Assembly (NCBI RefSeq): GCF_000295935.2
Contig: NZ_ALWO02000016.1
Location: 1 to 59,051 of the forward strand
DNA: 59,051 bases
Direction: 5' to 3'
Origin: Indibacter alkaliphilus LW1
GTDB taxonomy: Bacteria > Bacteroidota > Bacteroidia > Cytophagales > Cyclobacteriaceae
Position 1 is the first letter of the stretch; each line of letters opens with the position of its first letter. Below the pieces are notes generated by a model, which was not told the origin of the DNA, did not search any database, and saw only the letters and a program-made list of their open reading frames with translations. Made by a program: the position numbers and the translations under genes. This document shows positions 1-8,440 of the stretch, piece by piece.

Positions 1-3
1 TAT

Positions 4-638
4 CCCCTGTGTGCCTTGGGAAGATATCAATTTGAAAGCAATTCACAACTTGCTAACAATGTAAAACCACATTAAAACGCTGTGATTCCCTTGGGAAGAT
101 ATCAATTTGAAAGCAATTCACAACTTAGAAATGGAGGAAGATTATGATGTCTAAGCTGTGATTCCCTTGGGAAGATATCAATTTGAAAGCAATTCACAAC
201 ATCAGAGTAAACACATTTACCATTATGCTGCTGTGATTCCCTTGGGAAGATATCAATTTGAAAGCAATTCACAACTCTAGGAATAGCATGACATAGTCTG
301 CCTACGCTGTGATTCCCTTGGGAAGATATCAATTTGAAAGCAATTCACAACGGTCAATGCGCTGTATGATGTCACATTGAAGCTGTGATTCCCTTGGGAA
401 GATATCAATTTGAAAGCAATTCACAACTAACCGAAGCATATAGAAGCGCACCGCAAGCTGTGATTCCCTTGGGAAGATATCAATTTGAAAGCAATTCACA
501 ACATGGACACGCTTAGAAGCCTTAACAAATAAGCTGTGATTCCCTTGGGAAGATATCAATTTGAAAGCAATTCACAACAGCTACGTTTGTCAAACGTTCC
601 ATAACGTAGCTATGATTCCCTTGGGAAGATATCAATTT
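4..638 (-). CRISPR. Type II-like CRISPR array, 46-bp repeats
   Basis: Eight near-identical 46-bp repeats lie at 4-49, 79-124, 155-200, 230-275, 306-351, 382-427, 457-502 and 533-578, plus a partial ninth at 609-638. The eight spacers are 29-30 bp. On the minus strand the repeat starts GTTGTGAATTGC and ends AATCACAGC. The copy at 4-49 is degenerate over its last 16 bases in that orientation, as expected for a leader-distal repeat, so transcription is inferred to run leftwards. Repeat length and the neighbouring anti-repeat RNA point to type II-C as known in Bacteroidota; this is inference, since no cas gene is in the window. The array may continue or be followed by cas genes left of base 1. 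The repeats after the first are identical except for one change (GCTA for GCTG) in the partial ninth. Confidence 0.95.
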
Positions 639-738
639 ATTCACTATGATAATGTTTTTCAATGGTGTTCATGAATCTCCCTCTGGTCGATTTGAAAAGC
701 AATTCACAGCTTGAAAGAGACTGTCAGGTTTTTGAAAC
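627..738. repeat. 112-bp perfect direct repeat, copy 1
   Basis: This segment is identical base for base to 786-897 (offset 159), with 47 bp between the copies. It starts inside the partial CRISPR repeat (627-638), contains a 52-bp non-repeat insert (639-690), the anti-repeat (690-710) and the first arm and loop of tracrRNA hairpin 1. The copies diverge at 739. Confidence 0.95.
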
Positions 739-783
739 CTGATAGGTCCTGGCAATAACTATAATCATTAATGGACCTATTTT
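689..783 (+). ncRNA. Candidate tracrRNA with anti-repeat and two hairpins
   Basis: Bases 690-710 pair with the first 20 bases of the CRISPR repeat transcript, with a single bulged A (AAAA against the expected AAA) and one G-U pair near the end. This imperfect duplex is typical of crRNA:tracrRNA pairing. Downstream is an 8-bp hairpin (724-731 with 735-742, loop TTG), then a second 8-bp stem (742-749 with 773-780, 23-nt loop) running into TTTT at 780-783, which can act as a terminator. The strand is opposite to the array, as required. A -10-like GATAAT at 648-653 would start an RNA of about 125 nt. No expression evidence is available; the anti-repeat polarity matching the 5' half of the repeat is the strongest argument. 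Confidence 0.72.
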
Positions 784-785
784 GC

Positions 786-897
786 AGATATCAATTTATT
801 CACTATGATAATGTTTTTCAATGGTGTTCATGAATCTCCCTCTGGTCGATTTGAAAAGCAATTCACAGCTTGAAAGAGACTGTCAGGTTTTTGAAAC
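786..897. repeat. 112-bp perfect direct repeat, copy 2
   Basis: Second copy of the segment at 627-738. It carries a complete second anti-repeat at 849-869. After 897 the sequence differs: hairpin 1 can still form with a G-U pair (AAACTTG instead of AAACCTGA), but the second hairpin with T-run seen after copy 1 is absent. It is either a second tracrRNA gene with different 3' structure or a decayed duplicate. Confidence 0.95.
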
Positions 898-938
898 TTG
901 CCAGGTCTTATTCCTATTCAATGTCATTTGGTCAGGGC

Positions 939-1005
939 AACTTTTCCAAAGTTCAGTTTTGTCAATTGTGGTTGCTTATCCTTTTAATCAAACTTTGGAA
1001 AAGTT
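939..1005. repeat. 15-bp perfect inverted repeat
   Basis: Bases 939-953 are the exact reverse complement of 991-1005, separated by 37 bp. No T-run follows on either side, so it is not a clear terminator. It lies just after the second anti-repeat copy and could be a 3' structure of that RNA or a remnant of a mobile element end. Confidence 0.7.
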
Positions 1006-1150
1006 TAAATTCAACGGGTAGTTTTAGCTAATCGATTAAACTCAATCAAGTAAAAGCTTCCGGAATCTCTTAAGAAAAGCATCAGTATTGTGGACTTCTA
1101 ACCCAATAAAACACTTTGGGTCCCAGAACCTTAAATTATAACGCTATATC

Positions 1151-1182
1151 TTTGGAATAGCCCTCTCTGCTTGATACTTTTG
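1151..1182 (+). promoter_or_regulatory. Bacteroidota-type promoter for the GAF histidine kinase
   Basis: TTTG at 1151-1154 and TACTTTTG at 1175-1182 match the Bacteroidota -33 (TTTG) and -7 (TAnnTTTG) elements with 20 bp between them, close to the usual 19. The predicted start of transcription is about 20 bp before the gene. A second -7-like box, TATCTTTG, overlaps the -33 at 1147-1154. Confidence 0.55.
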
Positions 1183-1209
1183 AAATGTTTACCCCTGATT
1201 TTATAAGTG

Positions 1210-2412
1210 ATGAATATCCCTTTTCCTTCCAATGAACTTGAAAGAGTAATCCGTCTGAGTGAATATGACCTGGATTATTCTGACCTTGAGTCACAGTTTA
1301 AAGATCTTACCAAACTCGCGGCGAAGGTTGCTGGGACAGAAATTTCTTTGATCAACCTCATCGATAGCTTTACCCAATGGTCTGTTTCCACACATGGCAT
1401 TCCCGCCCTGCAAATGCCAAGGGAAGATTCAGTCTGTACTTATACCATCATGGGGGAGGAATCATTCGAAATCAGAGACCTGACCAGAGATGAGCGTTTC
1501 AACAACAAATTTTACGTTACCGACGATCCTAACTTAACCTATTATTGGGGGATTCCTCTAAAAGATGAAAAAGGCTTCAATCTCGGGGCACTTTGCGTGA
1601 TGGATAAGCATGCCAAGGACCTAAGTCCGGAAAAGGTTGAATTGCTCAAAATCATAGCGGATGAAATTGTCAATAGATTGAAGATTCTTTTGACTATTCA
1701 GCAACTCAAGACCAAAATGAATGATATGAGTCAAAACAACAAAAGGGTTGCTCATGATATTAGAGGCCCTTTAGGAGGAATAATTGGATTGGCTCAAGTT
1801 ATCAAAGAACAAGGTAATGAAAATAGCCTTGAAGAGGTATTGGAGTTTATACATTTGATCCAAAAAAGCGGAAAGTCCCTTTTGGAGTTGGCTGATGATA
1901 TACTCTCGGAGAACTTCCAGGAACCTCAAAAAGTCAAAATCAATCCACATACAGAACTGAATCTCGAGTTGTTGAAAGGAAAATTATTGGACATGTATGG
2001 TGTTCAGGCAAAGCAAAAAGAGGTAAATCTGAGTATTTCACTGAATCAAGAACATGGTCATCTGCCATTTAATAAAAATAAGATGCTTCAGGTGATCGGA
2101 AACCTTATTTCCAATGCAATCAAATTTACTTCAAGTGGAGGGGATGTTTCTGTGAATCTGGACTTGGAGGAAGTAGACGAGAAGAAAAATTTATCAGTTG
2201 TTGTTCGGGATACCGGAAAAGGGTTGAGCCAGGAACAAATCAATCAGATCCTTGATGGAAATGCTAAATCAATGAACGGTACAGGGGGAGAAACGGGCTT
2301 TGGCTTTGGGCTTCCTTTGGTAAAACACCTGGTGGAAAGCATGCAAGGTAAAATGTCCATTAAGTCAGTTCAAGGACAATACAGTCAATTTGAAATCACC
2401 CTTCCGGCTTAA
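1210..2412 (+). CDS. GAF-domain sensor histidine kinase
   Basis: Cytoplasmic-looking histidine kinase of 400 residues with no membrane segment or signal peptide. Residues about 20-160 form a GAF-type sensor domain (conserved CTYTI and GALCVMD segments). The H-box with phospho-acceptor His is in KRVAHDIRGPLGG near residue 182, and the ATP-binding part follows with NLISNAIKFTS (N-box), DTGKGL (G1) and GFGFGLPLV (G2). GAF domains bind small ligands or chromophores; the ligand cannot be read from sequence. A GTG lies immediately before the ATG at 1210; ATG is preferred. No response regulator is adjacent, so it is an orphan kinase. It sits beside the CRISPR locus but nothing ties the two functionally. 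Confidence 0.9.
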   Translation: MNIPFPSNELERVIRLSEYDLDYSDLESQFKDLTKLAAKVAGTEISLINLIDSFTQWSVSTHGIPALQMPREDSVCTYTIMGEESFEIRDLTRDERFNNKFYVTDDPNLTYYWGIPLKDEKGFNLGALCVMDKHAKDLSPEKVELLKIIADEIVNRLKILLTIQQLKTKMNDMSQNNKRVAHDIRGPLGGIIGLAQVIKEQGNENSLEEVLEFIHLIQKSGKSLLELADDILSENFQEPQKVKINPHTELNLELLKGKLLDMYGVQAKQKEVNLSISLNQEHGHLPFNKNKMLQVIGNLISNAIKFTSSGGDVSVNLDLEEVDEKKNLSVVVRDTGKGLSQEQINQILDGNAKSMNGTGGETGFGFGLPLVKHLVESMQGKMSIKSVQGQYSQFEITLPA

Positions 2413-2552
2413 ACCTTTTTTCACAAGATTTGGGTTTTGATGATTTGAAACAAAACAGGTTTCCTTCCATCTAGGGGTTTCATTAAGCCGTAAACTGAGA
2501 TCGGATTTTTAAGGTTTTATTAGCTTTCAAATACTTTAAAACCGGAATCAAA

Positions 2553-3698
2553 TTAACTTTGAATTTCTTCCAAGAGCCTTTTTTGGTTACTTACAGGATT
2601 GGCGTACATAGCCAAAAAGCTTCTGACAGCCAAAGGATTTTTTTGATCCACGCCCCGTCTAAACCTAGCCTCAAAAAGAGCTTTTTCTTCCGGAGAATAT
2701 TCTGAACTATATTGTGCAGTTCCTGTAAGCAGGTCATGGGCAATATACTTAGTAGGCCAAAGCTTGTATCCTAGAATTATCTGATCATCAATCAGGTCTG
2801 TCAAAGCTTGCAGCTGTTTGACCTGCCCTTGGTTATTTTCTTTGATCTGATCTATTCTGTCATTGAGACAGTCACCTACATGGATATGAATTCTTTTTTT
2901 CTGTCCAATAATCCCGCTCAGTAAGGTGTTGAAATCCTCGTTTTCTCCTTTTACATATACTTCCTGATTGGCTTTGGCCAAAAGTTCCGGCATTTTGAGC
3001 ATATCAGTAGGGTCATATTCATAAGATATACTGATAGGAACTACATTGAGCCGTTTGAAATAGTCCAGGAAATGCTCTCCTTCATCCGAAGCCATACCGA
3101 TCATCTTCAACACGCCTTTGTGGGTCATGTCATTTCCATCCTTGGTACGTCCCTCTCTCTGGGCAATCCAGACCGATCTGTTTTCTCTGAGTAAGGAATG
3201 TCTGATAAAGGCCGATACTGTCCTTGAACTTTCCAAAAGCTCCCTGGCAGGAAGACCCCTTTTGATAATAAAGTTTCGGGTCATCTTAGATAGGTGCTTT
3301 AAAAAGGGTTTTTTGACCAGGTTATCCCCTATAGCAGAAGTTGTCATAAACAAACCATGCTCAAAAAGACTGGCATTCAACAAAGAGGTGTCCAATATTA
3401 TATCCCTATGGTTGGAGATAAATAGGTAAGAAGTGTCTTTTTCCAGCTTTTCAAAACCTGAAGTAGTGAGCCCATTTGAGCTTTTTTCCAGTACCTTTTT
3501 TACTCCCGGATAGATAAAATTGATCTGAAAGTCCCTGATGGAATGGCAGTGAAGCATCAGATCCTTCCAATAGCTATCTTCATGATCGGGAAAAGTGAAA
3601 TTCATCATTGCTTTGAGCATAGGATGATCCAGAATTTCTCTGATAGCCTGATTGACTTCAATGTCGTAATAGGGTCTGATATCTTCAAATGGAGACAT
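2553..3698 (-). CDS. Glycerolipid acyltransferase (PlsC/PlsB-like)
   Basis: 381-residue protein with the acyltransferase signatures of the PF01553 family: ISNHRDIILD at about 94-103 holds the catalytic His-Asp pair, and AQREGRTKDG at about 179-188 resembles the glycerol-phosphate binding block. The His-to-Asp spacing is one residue longer than the textbook HX4D, a form common in Bacteroidota homologues. It would transfer an acyl chain to a glycerol-phosphate or lysolipid on the inner face of the membrane. There are no obvious transmembrane helices, so membrane association is probably peripheral. Whether it acts on glycerol-3-phosphate, lysophosphatidate or another acceptor cannot be decided. 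It appears to be a single-gene unit; the gap to the next gene holds that gene's terminator. Confidence 0.8.
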   Translation of the reverse strand: MSPFEDIRPYYDIEVNQAIREILDHPMLKAMMNFTFPDHEDSYWKDLMLHCHSIRDFQINFIYPGVKKVLEKSSNGLTTSGFEKLEKDTSYLFISNHRDIILDTSLLNASLFEHGLFMTTSAIGDNLVKKPFLKHLSKMTRNFIIKRGLPARELLESSRTVSAFIRHSLLRENRSVWIAQREGRTKDGNDMTHKGVLKMIGMASDEGEHFLDYFKRLNVVPISISYEYDPTDMLKMPELLAKANQEVYVKGENEDFNTLLSGIIGQKKRIHIHVGDCLNDRIDQIKENNQGQVKQLQALTDLIDDQIILGYKLWPTKYIAHDLLTGTAQYSSEYSPEEKALFEARFRRGVDQKNPLAVRSFLAMYANPVSNQKRLLEEIQS

Positions 3699-3828
3699 TC
3701 GATTTGTTTTGTTGGATTACAAAGAAAGTAAATTTTAATTTAAGAGGTGGCCTTTCAAGCTTGAATATGTGTTTTTCATTTATTCAAACAGATGGATGAT
3801 TATCATTTATTTTTAAAATGCCAGAGGG

Positions 3829-3865
3829 TAAAAAAAGAAGCTGCTCCGATGGGAAGCAGCTTCTT
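3829..3865 (-). terminator. Rho-independent terminator of the secreted nuclease gene
   Basis: An 11-bp perfect stem (3835-3845 with 3855-3865) around a 9-nt loop is followed, in minus-strand direction, by a run of T. It lies just past the stop of the large nuclease gene at 3887. Confidence 0.85.
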
Positions 3866-3886
3866 GAAATTCTGTATGGAGCTGAA

Positions 3887-6800
3887 TTATCTTATAATCA
3901 GCCTTTCAACTTGTTTTTGACCATGCTGATCAGTAATAATGATCAGGTAGGTTCCTTTTGAAAGGTTGCTGACATCAAATTGAACAAATCCATCTGAGGA
4001 AAGCTCTGAGCTTATCAAAGAGCCTGCAGCAGTTCTAAGTTCGACATTTTGTAGTCCTTCAGCATTTCTGAGTGTAATATTTACCAATCTGTTTGCCGGG
4101 TTCGGGAATACTCTCACATTTGCTTTTGTAGGTCTGATCGGGAACCTGATAATGTCCGAAGCATTTTCACAACCTTGGTCATTTTGGATTACAACCTGAT
4201 AGTTGCCCGATCCGGCGATTCTGACACTGTTTTCAGAACCAGACTGGATTACCTGACCGTCTTTGATCCAGGTGAAAATATAATCACCCTCAATGGTCAC
4301 CAATTTACCTTGTTCAAACAAGATTACCGGTTCAGGGAGTTCGCTGATACCAACTTCAAATTCAAGAGTATTGCTAAAGCAAAGTTCAGATTCTACTCTT
4401 GCTCTGAATAGTTTGCTGCTTACAAGTTCTGAAACTTCAAGACTTGTGGCACCTTCACTTCCTTCTATATTTTCCCAAGATTCACCTCCATCCAAGGAGA
4501 CCTGCCAGACCAGCACATTGGTGTAATTCCCGCCGAATAAGTGTAGTTCGGTACTGCCCGTTCCTGAACAGATTTCACCATCTCCAATGATTACAGGTAG
4601 ATCAATATCACAGCTTAAGATGAATCTCGATTTAACCGGAATGTGATCGGAGGTCGTATTCAAATAATTTTGAATCAAATTAAATGGAGCAACAATCCTC
4701 TCTGAGTTGACAATCCAGTTGTCCTGAAGCTCATTGGAAACGATGGTATGGTCTATCACATTTTCAAATGAAGGGAAAGAACGCAATCCTGCTTCACTCA
4801 AAGGCAAGGTAACAGCAGTATAGTTTTCTGAATCATTGATATAATTGATGAAAGATGTTTCAGATGTATTGACAGTAGGAGCATTTTGATCAGCTACTGT
4901 TTCATCCAGATCATCATTGTAATCACCTAAAATGATCAATGGTACATTGGCATAATACATGTCCAATGAATCTTTGAGCACATTCACATCATACCTTCTC
5001 ATGGCATATCTTGGATTTCCGGCACTTTCTCCTCCTCCGTTTGATCTTGCGTGAATATTGATCAAGTTAAATTTCTGCTCAACTCCGTCTATACTGGCTT
5101 TTACTTCCATCAGGAATGGTAGTCTTCCACTTGCCCAGAACCTATCCGGAGAAGATGGATAATCCACCAAATCTTCAGGTTGCACACCTTCAAGCAAGAC
5201 TCTTGTTTTGATAGGTTCAACAGTAGACTTTTTATAAAGGAATGTGAGTTTCTGAGCCGTTTCAAAATTGTCTGGTCCCAAAGAAGTCGCTGGAGACACA
5301 AAGCTTCCATAATCTTCTAAAGCCTCTACCAACTCATCAAATTTTTCAAGTCCTGTGATTTCCTGGAAAGCATAAACATCAGCTCCCAGATCTTCTATGA
5401 TGGTTTTGACATTTTGAAGCTGCAGGTCCAAGTTGCTTGGTCCGTTACTTGAAGATCCAAACCACTCAACATTCCAAGTCACAATATCGAAGGTTTTATC
5501 CTTACTGATGGTAGCACCCGATAAGTATCCTCTTTTAACTGAAATATCACCGGAATTGAATGTAATAGGTCCGCTGAATGCACCTTCAGTTGATGGGGCA
5601 AATCTTACTGTCACTGTCTGACTTCCTTTCAGTTCCTCAATACTGTAAGTCAAGGTAGGACTGAATTCTACGCCATCTTTAGAGAACTCAAATCCGCCAA
5701 CCGGACCATTGTCAATTGTCAGTGGTGCAATTGGATTGCTAAGATTGAAATTGAAGGATCTTGTCTCTGAAGAAACTGATCCTGCCGGAATGATTCCGAA
5801 ATGGAAGTAGTCCACATTTCCGATGTCGTTGGAGAAGAATGGAGCCGCAGGTACGTCTGAGCTTCTCAATTCAAAATCATCCAAAGTCCATCTGGCTGCA
5901 CCTTCTTCAGGTGAAGAATTATAAACAAATGCCAATCTTATTTTTTGGTCTAAGTATTCAGTCAAGTCCAGTTCTCCTGAGAATGTCCAAACATCTCCAT
6001 TGGCAAACCTGTCATCCAATTCCGTCCAAGTAGCTGTATTTGGATCTCCATCAATGTAATCAGTAGAGATCAATAGCTTTAATCTTGGGCCATTGAATGC
6101 TACCCTGCTGTAGAAAGACAGCAAAGGAATGTTGAAACCGGCTAGGTCGAATTCCGGTGTGATCAACCAATCTTCATTGAGTCTGGCACTTCCTGCGGCA
6201 AATCCATTGATCTGAACACCAAATGGAGCAGAGGCTGTAGGAGTGGTACCTGCTCTTCCAAAATTGGTACATGACCAAACTTGATCTCCTAATACACTTA
6301 TAGTTGACCAAGAGCCTCCAATAGGTCCAAGATTGGCTTGGCAGATGTTATTGAAGTCCTCACTGATATTGAAAGGATCAAATACAGAGCCTGCAACACT
6401 TACAGTCACTGGAAGTGTACCTTCGGTCTGATTGGTAATGGCTGAATTGAAATCTCCCTCAGTACTATTGTCAAACATTACAAATACAGTCTGTGCTGAA
6501 GCCATCTCCTCAACAGAGAACTCAAGTGAAGCAGTGAAGTTGACCCCGTCTTTCGATACAGAGAATGGGGCAGTTGTAGTTACATTGACGCTACTTTCCA
6601 AATTCACTGCTGCTAGTTCGTAAGAAAGCACTTGGGCTTCATCAGCAATACTTACAGCTCCAAAATCCAAGGAAGAAGGATCTACAGTCAATCCCGGTAC
6701 TAGTACCCCGTCGGCTTCTTTAACAACACCTACAAAAGTGGTCCCCACATTAGTAGGGAAGAAGTTGGTGACTCTTAATGTACCCCCAGATCCGATGTTA

Positions 6801-8440
6801 CCATCATTGGCTGAAGTTTCGCTTATGTTGACAATTCTAAACTCCACTGTTCCGCTTAGGTTCTGAAGGTCGGAAAGGTCAATAACCTGATTGAAAAATT
6901 CGTTGGCAGGATTGACCCAAGTGGCAAGATCTGAAGTGAAATTATCACCACTGTATCTCAAAGCCATATCTTTTGGTCCAGTTCCTGAAGCCCTTGTTCC
7001 AATTTGTAACTGACTCAAATCTACCAGTTTGTCAGGTGCGACTGTAAACCCAAATGTAAAGTATCTTTGATCTCCTGAATTCCATCCATTAGAGCTGATG
7101 GAATTGTTTGCATTGGAAGGATTAATACTGGCACCTCTGGCAAAGTCCAAAGCCAATAGCCCATCAGCGATTAAATTTGCAGCAGTAAATTCCTGACCTC
7201 CAGGTTCTCCATTGAAGTTATAATTCACAATTGGTTCAGGTTCGGCAGGAGGAACTACCTCAGCCTCTACAACTGATCCAGTGAACTGAACTGGAATGAA
7301 TGTTCCTGACTCAAACAAGTTGCCTGCACGTAAGGTACCTCCTGAACTTAGGGTACCTCCATTAGCAGATACATTGCTCGTCACTACTATTCTAAATCTG
7401 ACCGTTCCGCTTAATCCGGTAATTTGGGAAAGATCCAATCTCAGATTGGAGAAGTTGGTGTTGATGTTTTGCCACTCAGCAAGGTTTGTAGTAAAATTGT
7501 CTACACTATATCTCAAAGCCAAGTCTCTAGGACCTGTATTAGAAGATCTTGTGGCAATCAAAAGTTCTTCAAGATTTGCTTCAAAGCCTTCTTCAACGGT
7601 AAGGCCAAATTCAAAATAGGAATTCTCTCCGGTGCTCCAATTGCTGCCGCTTATAGAATTGCCTGCTCCAGTGGGCATAATCGCACTTCCTCTCACAAAG
7701 TCGAGAGCGGCAATTTGGTCGCTTCCCATACCTGAGGTAGCAGCTTGGTTGCCAGGCTCTCCTTCAAAATCCCATTGTCCTAAAGTAGATACAGCAGGAG
7801 GTGTTGGCTCTTCACCATCTCCTATAACCGTACCGGAAACGATAATATCGTCTATTCTACTTGTACCTGTATTGGCAGTGGTTCCCTCATTAATGCTGGT
7901 AGATGAGGTATTGATCCATCTGATAAATACCTGATCCTGATTAAAAGTAGGGGATGGCAAAACCAGGTTACTGACTGATCCACCTGTATTGAAATTAGTC
8001 GTTAGGGTGAAATCACTTCCGGCTACCGGAGTCCAATCTACACCATCCAAGCTGTAGTCAATGCGGAAGTCTCTCGGGCCTGTACCGCTACCTTGGTGTC
8101 TACTGGATAGGGTAAGGTTCTCAAACCCTAAAGTATTTACCCTTACTTGCCAGTATTTTTCTGTACCTGATTCGACTTGCCACTGGTTGGCATTTTTGGC
8201 AAAAGTACCTGAACCTCCTGTACCTTGTACATAGGAGGTAAAGTTGATGTTAACGGGAGTGATGACTTGGGCGTTTTCGCCCGTGTTGTTGGCATTCCCG
8301 AGATCGGCATTGATCCGCTCGGAAACCTCTGAAGACTCAAATGTCCAGCCTGCTATCACTTCGGTTTGTGCGTTTACTTGCAGCATAACCAAACTGATCA
8401 GACCCAACATGAGTACAAATCTTGGTAAAATTTGTTTCAT
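3887..8440 (-). CDS. Secreted multidomain endonuclease/exonuclease/phosphatase-fold nuclease, T9SS substrate
   Basis: About 1517 residues. The chosen ATG gives a clear signal peptide (MKQILPRFVLMLGLISLVML, cut after VNAQ); a longer frame starting at 8494 would bury it. After the signal come three tandem beta-sandwich modules sharing a S(G/N)TGP(R/K)D motif, an Ig-like module, a cleaved-adhesin-like module with an EDF...WLITPEFDL pattern, and a second Ig-like module. An EEP nuclease domain follows (VTWNVEWFG, FQEI, NIHARSN, ILGDYNDD, SDHIPV hold the usual Asn/Glu/His/Asp catalytic set), then SprB/PKD-like repeats. The C-terminus (VFPNPANRLVNI ... GTYLIIITD) is a type A sorting signal for type IX secretion. 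It is expected to be a surface or extracellular DNase or phosphodiesterase, perhaps scavenging DNA for phosphate; the substrate is inferred. It is single-gene with its own terminator. Confidence 0.9.
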   Translation of the reverse strand: MKQILPRFVLMLGLISLVMLQVNAQTEVIAGWTFESSEVSERINADLGNANNTGENAQVITPVNINFTSYVQGTGGSGTFAKNANQWQVESGTEKYWQVRVNTLGFENLTLSSRHQGSGTGPRDFRIDYSLDGVDWTPVAGSDFTLTTNFNTGGSVSNLVLPSPTFNQDQVFIRWINTSSTSINEGTTANTGTSRIDDIIVSGTVIGDGEEPTPPAVSTLGQWDFEGEPGNQAATSGMGSDQIAALDFVRGSAIMPTGAGNSISGSNWSTGENSYFEFGLTVEEGFEANLEELLIATRSSNTGPRDLALRYSVDNFTTNLAEWQNINTNFSNLRLDLSQITGLSGTVRFRIVVTSNVSANGGTLSSGGTLRAGNLFESGTFIPVQFTGSVVEAEVVPPAEPEPIVNYNFNGEPGGQEFTAANLIADGLLALDFARGASINPSNANNSISSNGWNSGDQRYFTFGFTVAPDKLVDLSQLQIGTRASGTGPKDMALRYSGDNFTSDLATWVNPANEFFNQVIDLSDLQNLSGTVEFRIVNISETSANDGNIGSGGTLRVTNFFPTNVGTTFVGVVKEADGVLVPGLTVDPSSLDFGAVSIADEAQVLSYELAAVNLESSVNVTTTAPFSVSKDGVNFTASLEFSVEEMASAQTVFVMFDNSTEGDFNSAITNQTEGTLPVTVSVAGSVFDPFNISEDFNNICQANLGPIGGSWSTISVLGDQVWSCTNFGRAGTTPTASAPFGVQINGFAAGSARLNEDWLITPEFDLAGFNIPLLSFYSRVAFNGPRLKLLISTDYIDGDPNTATWTELDDRFANGDVWTFSGELDLTEYLDQKIRLAFVYNSSPEEGAARWTLDDFELRSSDVPAAPFFSNDIGNVDYFHFGIIPAGSVSSETRSFNFNLSNPIAPLTIDNGPVGGFEFSKDGVEFSPTLTYSIEELKGSQTVTVRFAPSTEGAFSGPITFNSGDISVKRGYLSGATISKDKTFDIVTWNVEWFGSSSNGPSNLDLQLQNVKTIIEDLGADVYAFQEITGLEKFDELVEALEDYGSFVSPATSLGPDNFETAQKLTFLYKKSTVEPIKTRVLLEGVQPEDLVDYPSSPDRFWASGRLPFLMEVKASIDGVEQKFNLINIHARSNGGGESAGNPRYAMRRYDVNVLKDSLDMYYANVPLIILGDYNDDLDETVADQNAPTVNTSETSFINYINDSENYTAVTLPLSEAGLRSFPSFENVIDHTIVSNELQDNWIVNSERIVAPFNLIQNYLNTTSDHIPVKSRFILSCDIDLPVIIGDGEICSGTGSTELHLFGGNYTNVLVWQVSLDGGESWENIEGSEGATSLEVSELVSSKLFRARVESELCFSNTLEFEVGISELPEPVILFEQGKLVTIEGDYIFTWIKDGQVIQSGSENSVRIAGSGNYQVVIQNDQGCENASDIIRFPIRPTKANVRVFPNPANRLVNITLRNAEGLQNVELRTAAGSLISSELSSDGFVQFDVSNLSKGTYLIIITDQHGQKQVERLIIR

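Noticed and set aside
102-559. Minus-strand open frames of 76 residues inside the CRISPR array
   Set aside because: They read through repeats and spacers, with a repeated CFQIDIFPRESQ pattern from the CRISPR repeat; they are not genes.
821-1021. Plus-strand 66-codon frame over the 112-bp repeat
   Set aside because: It overlaps the duplicated tracrRNA-like segment and has no protein-like composition or homology that I recognise.
2503-2552. GGTTTTA/TAAAACC hairpin as terminator after the GAF kinase
   Set aside because: The stem is AT-rich with a long loop and no clean T-run, so I do not call it a terminator.
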